Of a stretch of 5,097 nt of DNA, positions 1 to 5,095 are shown piece after piece; position 1 is the first letter of the stretch; each line of letters opens with the position of its first letter. The stretch comes from Nautiliaceae bacterium (GTDB taxonomy: Bacteria > Campylobacterota > Campylobacteria > Campylobacterales > Nautiliaceae): positions 1 to 5,097 of the forward strand of contig JAMOSM010000154.1 in NCBI GenBank assembly GCA_027063075.1, in the 5' to 3' direction. The translations under genes were made by a program, and so were the position numbers. Under the pieces are notes generated by a model. It was not told where the DNA came from. It searched no databases and worked only from the letters and a program-made list of their open reading frames with translations.

Positions 1-233
1 TTAACTCCTAAAAGTAAAAGAACAATTCCAAAAAGCAAAGGCATTAAAATTTTCATATATCCCTCAAACCTTTTATAAAAAAACCAGAAAAGATAAAGAC
101 AAAAAATATTAAAAAGCCCAAAAAAAACATATTTTCCAAAATAATTAAGACCTTTTATTAAAATATTGTCAATTCTATAAAGTCCGTAAAGCCCCATAAT
201 CAGCCCTATAACTAATCCTATATGACTTTTCAA
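1..233 (-). CDS. Partial hydrophobic membrane protein, function unknown (N-terminal 77 residues)
   Basis: Reading the minus strand from a TTG at 233-231 gives an open frame with no stop to the window edge, so the C-terminus lies outside. The start is supported by an AGGA Shine-Dalgarno at 242-239, 5 nt upstream, and a TATAAT box just before it. The product is strongly hydrophobic. Likely membrane segments are residues 5-20 (glycine/leucine/isoleucine-rich), about 37-56 (aromatic, phenylalanine-rich) and about 63-77 (leucine-rich, running off the edge). Short basic or polar loops lie between them, for example the RIDN stretch near residues 20-23 and YKRFEG near 56-61. An internal ATG at codon 13 is an alternative start but would cut the first segment. 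I do not recognise the family. It is probably an inner-membrane protein, transcribed divergently from rimO. No function is proposed. Confidence 0.6.
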   Translation of the reverse strand, partial: MKSHIGLVIGLIMGLYGLYRIDNILIKGLNYFGKYVFFGLFNIFCLYLFWFFYKRFEGYMKILMPLLFGIVLLLLGV

Positions 234-238
234 ATTTT

Positions 239-242
239 TCCT
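239..242 (-). promoter_or_regulatory. Shine-Dalgarno (AGGA) for the leftward membrane protein
   Basis: On the minus strand AAAAAGGAAAA precedes the TTG at 233 with a 5-nt gap. This supports TTG as the start, since no ATG lies near a comparable site. Confidence 0.6.
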
Positions 243-251
243 TTTTGATAA

Positions 252-260
252 ATTATACCA
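252..260 (-). promoter_or_regulatory. Extended -10 promoter for the leftward membrane protein
   Basis: The minus strand reads TGG then TATAAT (TATAAT at 257-252), a perfect -10 hexamer with a TGn extension. Transcription would begin near 246-245, giving a leader of about 12 nt that holds the Shine-Dalgarno. No good -35 box is seen, as is common in Campylobacterota. Confidence 0.55.
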
Positions 261-273
261 TTTTTGATAAAAT
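261..273 (+). promoter_or_regulatory. Probable extended -10 promoter for the rimO-tilS-phosphatase set
   Basis: The plus strand has a T5 tract followed by TGA and TAAAAT (268-273), one mismatch from TATAAT. The T-tract plus TGn style matches other promoters in this window. Transcription would start near 280, leaving about 13 nt of leader that includes the rimO Shine-Dalgarno. It lies only a few bases from the divergent -10 box on the other strand, so the two promoters may compete or share a regulator. This is inferred from sequence alone. Confidence 0.45.
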
Positions 274-281
274 TTTTGCAA

Positions 282-287
282 AAAGGA
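282..287 (+). promoter_or_regulatory. Shine-Dalgarno (AAAGGA) deciding the rimO TTG start
   Basis: AAAGGA ends 5 nt before the TTG at 293. An earlier in-frame TTG at 245 has no such site, lies upstream of the proposed -10 box, and would add a 16-residue tail that does not belong to the RimO fold. Confidence 0.65.
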
Positions 288-292
288 AAAGC

Positions 293-1594
293 TTGAAAAA
301 ACTCTATTTAGCATCACTTGGATGTGTAAAAAACCTCATTGATTCTGAAGTTATGCTTGCAAAACTAAAAAATGAATACGAACTAACTCAAGAGTTAAAA
401 GAAGCAGATTTAATCTTAATAAATACGTGTGGTTTTATAAATCCTGCAAAAGAAGAGTCAATAGATACCATATTAGAACTTGCAAACGGAAAAAAAGAAG
501 ATGCAAAAATAGTAGTAGCAGGATGTCTTAGCGAAAGATATAAAGATATCTTGCCAGATGAAATACCAGAAGTTGATATCTGGACAGGTGTTGGAGATTT
601 TGGAGATATAGATAAAGTTATAAAATCAGGCAAAAAAAAGTATTTCTCTCCAAGAGTCTATTTAATTCACAACGATGAAAGAGTAATTACCGGAAGCAAT
701 TACCACGCATATATAAAACTCAGTGAAGGATGTAACCAAAAGTGTGCTTTTTGCGCTATTCCATCTTTTAAAGGACGCCTTCAATCAAGAAGTATAGAAG
801 AGATTATAGATGAAATTAAACGTCTAAAAGAAAAAGGCTACAAAGACTTCTCACTCGCAAGTCAGGACAGCAGCTCGTATCTTAGAGATAAAGGAATAAA
901 AGACGGGCTTGAGAGACTTATTGACGAAATTGACAAAATCGATGGAATAAATGTCAGAATTTTATATCTATATCCTGCAACTACAACAAAAAAACTCATA
1001 AGAAAAATACACTCTTCAAAAAATGTAGTAAATTATTTTGATATCCCAATTCAACACATCAGTGAAAAAATGCTTAAAATTATGAAACGCCCAGGAAGCG
1101 TAAAAAGATTAAAAGAACTTTTAAACGAAATGAAAAAAGAAAATTCTTTTGTAAGAACATCCGTAATTGTCGGACATCCGGGTGAGAGTCATAAAGATTT
1201 TGAAGAACTTCAGAGATTTTTAGAAGAGTTTAAGTTTGACAGGGTTAATGTTTTTGCTTATTCAGACGAAGAAGGAACTGCAGCTTACAAAAGAAAAGAT
1301 AAACTTCCAGATGCAGTAATTGAAGCAAGGGTAAAAGAACTTGAAAAAACAGTAAAAAAAACCACTCAAGAATCACTTAAAAAATATTTAGATAAAGAAA
1401 TAGAGTGTTATTTAGACGGACTTACAGAAGATGGGCTTTTTTATTCAGCAAGACCAAAGGTGTGGGCTCCTGAAGTTGATGGAGACATTTTAATAAACGA
1501 AAGTGAAATAGAAGAGCTTGAAGTTGGAAAACTATATAAAGTAAAAGTAACAGAACTTGCAAAAGACCAGCTAATAGGAAAAATCATTGACTAA
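293..1594 (+). CDS. rimO: RimO, ribosomal protein S12 (Asp) methylthiotransferase
   Basis: RimO is a cytoplasmic radical-SAM enzyme that adds a methylthio group to the beta carbon of a conserved aspartate in ribosomal protein S12, using two 4Fe-4S clusters. The 433-residue product has the family layout. The N-terminal methylthiotransferase domain carries three cluster cysteines: C11 in SLGCVKN, C46 in NTCGF and C78 in AGC. The radical-SAM triad C147, C151 and C154 lies in SEGCNQKCAFC. A C-terminal TRAM domain covers about residues 365-433. LGCVKNLIDSE and CAIPSFKG favour RimO over MiaB, which usually has a different start motif and methylates tRNA. The length is normal for the family. The start is TTG at 293, placing the first strand (KKLYLASLGC) at the true N-terminus. 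The stop overlaps the tilS start by 8 nt, implying one transcript and translational coupling. Confidence 0.95.
   Translation: MKKLYLASLGCVKNLIDSEVMLAKLKNEYELTQELKEADLILINTCGFINPAKEESIDTILELANGKKEDAKIVVAGCLSERYKDILPDEIPEVDIWTGVGDFGDIDKVIKSGKKKYFSPRVYLIHNDERVITGSNYHAYIKLSEGCNQKCAFCAIPSFKGRLQSRSIEEIIDEIKRLKEKGYKDFSLASQDSSSYLRDKGIKDGLERLIDEIDKIDGINVRILYLYPATTTKKLIRKIHSSKNVVNYFDIPIQHISEKMLKIMKRPGSVKRLKELLNEMKKENSFVRTSVIVGHPGESHKDFEELQRFLEEFKFDRVNVFAYSDEEGTAAYKRKDKLPDAVIEARVKELEKTVKKTTQESLKKYLDKEIECYLDGLTEDGLFYSARPKVWAPEVDGDILINESEIEELEVGKLYKVKVTELAKDQLIGKIID
1576..1579 (+). promoter_or_regulatory. Shine-Dalgarno (AGGA) deciding the tilS TTG start
   Basis: AGGA inside the last rimO codons sits 7 nt before the TTG at 1587. 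That start places the PP-loop strand right at the N-terminus, as in other TilS proteins. Confidence 0.6.
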
Positions 1595-2561
1595 AAACCT
1601 TTTAGCTTTTTCAGGAGGAGTTGATTCATCAGCTCTTTTTTTCTGGCTGCTTGAAAAAAATATCCCTTTTGACATTGCAATTGTAAATTACCACACAAGA
1701 GAAACAAGCAATGAAGAAGTTGAATACGCAAAAAGTCTTGCAAAAGAATACAACAAAAAAATTTTTATAAAAGATTGCAAACTCTTAAAATTCAGTGAAA
1801 AAACGGCAAGAGACTGTAGATATGAATTTTTTGAAGAAATTATAAAAAAAGAAAACTACGACACTTTAATTTTAGCTCATCAGTTAAATGACAGGTTTGA
1901 ATGGTTTTTAATGCAATTAAGTAAAGGGGCCGGGGTTAAAGAACTAATAGCTATGGAAAAATGGGAGGAGAGAGAATTTTATAAAATATATAGACCTTTT
2001 TATAATAAATCCCGCAAAGAAATTATAAACTATTTACATAAAAACAATATTAAATATTTTATAGATAAAAGTAATTTCGATAAAAAATATAAAAGAAACT
2101 TAATCCGTCACGATTTTTCTAATAAGTTTATTGAAATGTTTGAAAAAGGAGTAAAAAGAAGTTTTGAATTCTTAGAAGAGGATAAAAAACTTTTAGTAGA
2201 TACCCAATGGAAAAAAATAAAAGAGCTCTATTTTTTTAAAAAATCTCATCCTAAAAAGGATATAAAAAAAGTAGATTTAATTTTAAAAAGACTCAAAATT
2301 CTTCCCACAAAAGCCCAAAAGGATGAAATTTTAAAAACCAATTTTAACTGCGTAATACAGGGAAAAATAGCTATCGACTCAAACAAAGACAAAATTTTTA
2401 TAGCCCCTTATGTTAAAATTCCACTTACTAAAGAACAAAAAGAGTTTTTTAGAGTTAATAAAATTCCTCCAAAAATAAGAAGCTATATAGCAAAGGAAAA
2501 GTTATGCACTACGTTATCTACGGAGACATCCACGGATGCCTTGAAGAGTGGGAAGAACTGA
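1587..2561 (+). CDS. tilS: TilS, tRNA(Ile)-lysidine synthetase
   Basis: TilS attaches lysine, with ATP, to C34 of the CAU anticodon of tRNA-Ile2. This switches its decoding from AUG to AUA and its charging from Met to Ile. The 324-residue product opens with the PP-loop ATPase motif SGGVDSS (residues 9-15). A second family motif follows at about 98-113, HQLNDRFEWFLMQLSK, equivalent to the HHxxDQxET region but with R103 and W106 at the usual Q and T positions. RNLIRHDF lies at about 170-177. The protein is much shorter than the 432-residue E. coli enzyme, so the large C-terminal domains are reduced, as in other short TilS proteins. It starts with TTG inside the end of rimO. Its last 19 codons lie inside the downstream phosphatase gene, and this polar tail (rich in T and S) looks unlike a folded terminus. 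A tRNA with a CAU anticodon lies downstream. Confidence 0.92.
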   Translation: MTKNLLAFSGGVDSSALFFWLLEKNIPFDIAIVNYHTRETSNEEVEYAKSLAKEYNKKIFIKDCKLLKFSEKTARDCRYEFFEEIIKKENYDTLILAHQLNDRFEWFLMQLSKGAGVKELIAMEKWEEREFYKIYRPFYNKSRKEIINYLHKNNIKYFIDKSNFDKKYKRNLIRHDFSNKFIEMFEKGVKRSFEFLEEDKKLLVDTQWKKIKELYFFKKSHPKKDIKKVDLILKRLKILPTKAQKDEILKTNFNCVIQGKIAIDSNKDKIFIAPYVKIPLTKEQKEFFRVNKIPPKIRSYIAKEKLCTTLSTETSTDALKSGKN

Positions 2562-3199
2562 GAAAACTTATACCAAAAAATTCATTTGAAATAAGTGTAG
2601 GAGATATTTTAGACAAAGGACCTTACCCTGTAGAAGCTTTACGTTATGCAAAAAAAAATAAAATTTTTACTATTATGGGAAATCACGAATATAAACACAT
2701 AAGAAAATACTGGGGAAGAAAAGTAATTCTTGATGAAGACCAGCAGCGTGTTTATCCTCAGCTTAAAAGAGAAGATTTTGAATTTATTGAAAGTATGCCC
2801 TTTTTTTTAAAACTAAACCACTTAACAGTAGTTCATGCTGGAATTACTAATAGAATAAGATTAAACAACCCTCCTCTAAACATACTAACCTTGCTCTTAT
2901 TTCTAAGAGAAGTTGATGAAAATGATAAATTTTTGCCACTAAATCACACATACCCAAAAGCAAGATACTGGGCTGACGTATATGACGGACACGAAGGGTT
3001 TGTGGTATATGGGCATAATCCATTTACAGATGTTAAAAAAAACAGATTCTCCCTTGGAATTGATACAGGTTGCGTTTATGGAAACAAATTAACAGCAGTC
3101 GTTATAAACAATACTCTAAAGCCTTGGGAATATGAGATTATACAAGTAAAAGCAAAAAAAGCATATGCTAAGCTAAACTTTCCTATAAATACTCCTTGA
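2504..3199 (+). CDS. Calcineurin-like metallophosphatase (PPP/ApaH/PrpE-like)
   Basis: This is a two-metal phosphoesterase of the calcineurin-like superfamily, probably cytoplasmic, with 231 residues and no signal peptide. The metal-ligand motifs are in order: GDIHG (D8, H10), GDILDKGP (D34, D37), GNHE (N60, H61), VHAG (H111) and YGHNP (H171), followed by GIDTGCVYGNKLTA (185-198). The last motif is typical of the branch that includes ApaH, PrpE and bacterial PPP-type protein phosphatases. The substrate cannot be told from sequence: diadenosine tetraphosphate and phosphoproteins are both possible. The second motif has lysine (K38) where the family normally has arginine (GDxxDRG). The ATG at 2504 has AAGGA 6 nt upstream. 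It overlaps the end of tilS by 58 nt in another frame. The stop codon TGA lies within the -35 box of the tRNA promoter. Confidence 0.85.
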   Translation: MHYVIYGDIHGCLEEWEELRKLIPKNSFEISVGDILDKGPYPVEALRYAKKNKIFTIMGNHEYKHIRKYWGRKVILDEDQQRVYPQLKREDFEFIESMPFFLKLNHLTVVHAGITNRIRLNNPPLNILTLLLFLREVDENDKFLPLNHTYPKARYWADVYDGHEGFVVYGHNPFTDVKKNRFSLGIDTGCVYGNKLTAVVINNTLKPWEYEIIQVKAKKAYAKLNFPINTP

Positions 3200-3224
3200 C
3201 AAAGAAATATTTTTTACTTATAAT
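3196..3224 (+). promoter_or_regulatory. Perfect consensus sigma-70 promoter for the tRNA pair
   Basis: TTGACA (3196-3201), a 17-bp spacer and TATAAT (3219-3224) match the consensus at every position. The spacer ends in a T-rich run. Transcription should start near 3231, giving a leader of only about 6 nt before the first tRNA. The -35 box contains the stop codon of the upstream phosphatase. Confidence 0.9.
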
Positions 3225-3236
3225 TTCAATCCACAA

Positions 3237-3313
3237 GGGCCTGTAGCTCAGCTGGTTAGAGCAACCGGCTCATAACCGGTTGGTCGCAGGTTCGAGTCCT
3301 GCCAGGCCCACCA
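3237..3313 (+). tRNA. tRNA with CAU anticodon, probably tRNA-Ile2 (lysidine-modified); alternative elongator tRNA-Met
   Basis: This is a complete 77-nt cloverleaf with an encoded CCA (3311-3313). The acceptor stem pairs GGGCCTG with CAGGCCC, the D stem GCTC with GAGC, the anticodon stem ACCGG with CCGGT, and the T stem GCAGG with CCTGC. The anticodon CAT is at 3271-3273 in the loop CTCATAA. An automatic call would be tRNA-Met. It is not an initiator type: position 1 pairs with 72, and the three G-C pairs of the initiator anticodon stem are absent. It has C4-G69, C5-G68, U12-A23, C29-G41, A37, A38 and A73. These agree with known E. coli isoleucine and TilS recognition features, whereas E. coli elongator tRNA-Met has U4-A69 and A5-U68. 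The GGGCCTGTAGCTCAG start is also common in tRNA-Ile genes. I favour tRNA-Ile2, with elongator Met not excluded. Confidence 0.93.
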
Positions 3314-3318
3314 TTTTT

Positions 3319-3394
3319 GCCTCGGTAGCTCAGTCGGTAGAGCAAGGGACTGAAAATCCCTGTGTCGGCGGTTCGATTCCGTCCCGAGGCACCA
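3319..3394 (+). tRNA. tRNA-Phe (GAA)
   Basis: This is a complete 76-nt cloverleaf with an encoded CCA at 3392-3394. The acceptor stem pairs GCCTCGG with CCGAGGC. The anticodon GAA is at 3352-3354 in the loop CTGAAAA, flanked by the stem AGGGA/TCCCT. It reads UUU and UUC. It follows the CAU tRNA after five T residues (3314-3318) and shares its promoter, so the two are probably processed from one precursor. Confidence 0.96.
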
Positions 3395-3490
3395 TCAAAA
3401 TTCCAATAAATATTCTCAGACACTTTATTTTAAGAACTTAACAAAACAACTTCTATTTATAAAAATCCCATAAAATATTATTTTTTTTGA
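3395..3490. other. Spacer between tRNA-Phe and moeA; no gene or clear hairpin terminator
   Basis: This AT-rich spacer has no gene and no convincing stem-loop followed by U residues. The T8 run at 3481-3488 is not preceded by a GC-rich inverted repeat and is better read as the T-tract of the moeA promoter. How tRNA transcription ends is therefore not visible. Confidence 0.5.
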
Positions 3491-3496
3491 TATTAT
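3481..3496 (+). promoter_or_regulatory. Probable T-tract / extended -10 promoter for moeA
   Basis: Eight T residues lead into TGA and TATTAT (3491-3496), one mismatch from TATAAT. This matches the T-tract plus TGn form described for Campylobacter and Helicobacter housekeeping promoters. Transcription would start near 3503, leaving about 14 nt of leader. Confidence 0.5.
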
Positions 3497-3506
3497 TCAA
3501 TAAAAA

Positions 3507-3511
3507 AAGGG
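3507..3511 (+). promoter_or_regulatory. Shine-Dalgarno (AAGGG) deciding the moeA ATG start
   Basis: The site sits 5 nt before the ATG at 3517. A longer frame opening at TTG 3487 overlaps the proposed -10 box and lacks a ribosome binding site. Confidence 0.6.
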
Positions 3512-3516
3512 CTTTT

Positions 3517-4737
3517 ATGTTAAATGACATTTCTTTAAAAGAGGCGTTTGAACTTGTTTTAAAAAACATCACCCCAACAACTCTTACAAAAACCATTTCT
3601 TTAAACCAGGCATTAGGAGAGTTTTTAGCAGAGGATATTATTGCAAAAAGAGACGCTCCTGCTTTTAGCAATTCAGCAATGGACGGATTTGGTTTTAAAC
3701 ATTCAAACAGTAAAAAACTAAAAATAATAAAAACAATTTATGCAGGTGATAAATTTGAAGATTTTGAATTAAATGAGGATGAATGTGTAAGAATTATGAC
3801 AGGGGCAAAAGTCCCAAAAAATGTAAATACGATAATTCCTATTGAAAAATGTTTAAAAGTTACAGATAAATATATAGAAATTCCTGAAATAAAAAAAGGC
3901 GCAAATGTAAGAGTTAAAGGAGAAGAAATAAAAAAAGGGGAAATCTTAATCCAAAAAGGTGAAGAAATAACTCCAGAAACCATAGCCCTTCTTGCAAGTC
4001 AGGGAATATATTTTGTAAAAGTTTTTATAAAACCAAAAATTGCTATATTATCAAGCGGAAATGAACTAAAAGAACCCTGGGAAAAAGCAAATGATGATGA
4101 AATTTATAATGTAAATTCCCACGCTATAAAGGCACTGCTTCAAAACAAAGGTTTTAATGCGGAAATTATAGGAATAATTCCTGATAATTTTGAAAAAACA
4201 GTTGAATTTATAAACTCTTTAAAAAATTATAACGTTATTATTACAAGTGGAGGTATAAGCTTTGGAGATGCCGATTTTATATTTAAAGCCTTTAAACAAA
4301 ACGGATTAAAAGAACTCTTTCACGGAATAAAACTAAAACCGGGACGCCCAACAATGGTGGGATTTATGAAAAAAACTTTGGTATTTGCAATGCCTGGAAA
4401 CCCTATTAGTTCATATTTAAACACGTTCTTTTTAGCAATACCGGCCCTTAGAAAACTAAGCGGGGCAAATAAATATTATTACAACTTTGTATATGCAAAA
4501 AACAAAAACGAATTTAAATTAAACCCAAAAAAAGCTCATACCGCTCTTGGAGTATTAAAATATGGAGAGTGGGAAGTTATAAATAACTATAAATACGGTT
4601 CATCAATGCTAAGTGCTTTAGCAAAAGCCAATTCATTAATAGTAGTAGATGAAGGAAAAGAAAAGATTAAAGAAGATTTAGTTAAAATTATTCCTTTTAA
4701 TACTGATTTTGTAAAAAAAGGGATGTTTTTTAACTAA
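3517..4737 (+). CDS. moeA: MoeA, molybdopterin molybdenumtransferase
   Basis: MoeA inserts molybdate (or tungstate) into adenylylated molybdopterin to complete the molybdenum cofactor. That cofactor serves enzymes such as nitrate reductase and formate dehydrogenase. The 406-residue cytoplasmic protein has the expected motifs. SNSAMDGFGF (51-60) includes the conserved D56, and AGD lies at 76-78. RIMTGAKVPKNVNTIIPIE (92-110) includes T95. The MoCF signature is TSGGISFGDADF (243-254), and PGNPISS (293-299) follows. The fold is the usual MoeA one: N-terminal domains, then the MogA-like domain from about residue 175, then a C-terminal beta domain. The length is normal for the family. No other cofactor genes are in the window, so the gene appears isolated with its own promoter downstream of the tRNAs. 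Its stop overlaps the stop of the convergent gene by 4 nt. Confidence 0.95.
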   Translation: MLNDISLKEAFELVLKNITPTTLTKTISLNQALGEFLAEDIIAKRDAPAFSNSAMDGFGFKHSNSKKLKIIKTIYAGDKFEDFELNEDECVRIMTGAKVPKNVNTIIPIEKCLKVTDKYIEIPEIKKGANVRVKGEEIKKGEILIQKGEEITPETIALLASQGIYFVKVFIKPKIAILSSGNELKEPWEKANDDEIYNVNSHAIKALLQNKGFNAEIIGIIPDNFEKTVEFINSLKNYNVIITSGGISFGDADFIFKAFKQNGLKELFHGIKLKPGRPTMVGFMKKTLVFAMPGNPISSYLNTFFLAIPALRKLSGANKYYYNFVYAKNKNEFKLNPKKAHTALGVLKYGEWEVINNYKYGSSMLSALAKANSLIVVDEGKEKIKEDLVKIIPFNTDFVKKGMFFN

Positions 4738-5030
4738 TCTTCAATAAGTCTGATAATAGTCCCTTGTCCAAGGAAATCAACCACTTCATTTCCGTCTTTG
4801 TCTTTTGACGTAACCACTTTCACATCTATATTTTTAACTCCATCCGCTTCAAGTTCCTGAGCTTGTTGCTGAAGATATAAAATAACCTCTTTTATTCCGT
4901 CTGTCGGATAAACTCCGTTATAAAGTTTGTTTGATTCAACTCTAACACCTGCATAAGCAATTGTTACACACTCATGTCTTTCTTGAATTTCTCCAAAGCT
5001 TAAAATCATATTTTCTAAATCTCTTGCCAT
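4734..5030 (-). CDS. Conserved-looking 98-residue protein of unknown function
   Basis: The ATG at 5030-5028 has a strong AGGAG ribosome binding site (5040-5036) 5 nt upstream and a TGn/TATAAT promoter before that, so it is a real gene. The product is small, acidic and soluble, with no signal peptide or membrane segment. The pattern suggests a beta strand near residues 21-31 (CVTIAYAGVRV), an amphipathic helix at about 44-62, a strand at 65-73 (VKNIDVKVV), a charged KDKDG turn, and a final strand (GQGTIIRLI, 88-96). A helix followed by 'ADGVKNI' loosely recalls YbjQ/DUF74-type small proteins, which form oligomers, but this is only a resemblance. It is convergent with moeA, overlapping it by 4 nt at the 3' ends, and has its own promoter, so no shared role with moeA is implied. 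Function is unknown. Confidence 0.85.
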   Translation of the reverse strand: MARDLENMILSFGEIQERHECVTIAYAGVRVESNKLYNGVYPTDGIKEVILYLQQQAQELEADGVKNIDVKVVTSKDKDGNEVVDFLGQGTIIRLIED

Positions 5031-5048
5031 TTTTTCTCCTTTTTGTTA

Positions 5049-5060
5049 ATTATATCAAAA
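5049..5060 (-). promoter_or_regulatory. Extended -10 promoter for the 98-residue protein gene
   Basis: The minus strand reads TTTTGA directly followed by TATAAT (5054-5049), a perfect -10 box with a TGn extension. The predicted start is near 5042, leaving a leader of about 12 nt that contains the AGGAG site. The position that a -35 box would occupy (5077-5072) matches the consensus poorly. Confidence 0.6.
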
Positions 5061-5082
5061 TATGAGAAATTTTTAACTTAAT

Positions 5083-5095
5083 TTTGATTTATAAT
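5083..5095 (+). promoter_or_regulatory. Possible rightward -10 element at the window edge
   Basis: TTTGATT is followed by TATAAT (5090-5095) on the plus strand. It would suit a divergently transcribed gene just beyond the edge, but no start codon is available to confirm this, and AT-rich DNA yields such boxes by chance. Confidence 0.25.

Noticed and set aside
240..286. Hairpin from CCTTTTTG and CAAAAAGG as a terminator or operator
   Set aside because: The two arms are the Shine-Dalgarno regions of divergent genes read on opposite strands, with a 31-nt loop, so the symmetry is largely explained by that.
245..292. Longer rimO start at TTG 245
   Set aside because: It adds 16 residues not expected in RimO, begins upstream of the proposed promoter, and has no Shine-Dalgarno, unlike the TTG at 293.
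388..633. Minus-strand open frame of 81 codons
   Set aside because: It lies entirely inside rimO on the opposite strand, has no ribosome binding site and shows no recognisable domain. It is a shadow frame.
3237..3394. tRNA genes as an integration site for a mobile element
   Set aside because: There is no integrase, no duplicated tRNA 3' end and no change of composition next to the tRNAs. The downstream gene is ordinary moeA.
3474..3488. Intrinsic terminator ending in the T8 run after the tRNAs
   Set aside because: The preceding bases are AT-only and form no stable stem. The T run fits better as part of the moeA promoter.
3487..3516. Longer moeA start at TTG 3487
   Set aside because: It lies in the poly-T promoter tract and has no ribosome binding site. 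The ATG at 3517 has AAGGG at good spacing.
3453..3671. Minus-strand open frame of 72 codons
   Set aside because: It covers the moeA promoter and start on the opposite strand, and its composition follows from moeA codons. There is no independent support.
3738..3983. Minus-strand hydrophobic open frame of 81 codons inside moeA
   Set aside because: Its hydrophobicity comes from reading lysine- and glutamate-rich codons on the complement (TTT, TTC). It has no start signals.
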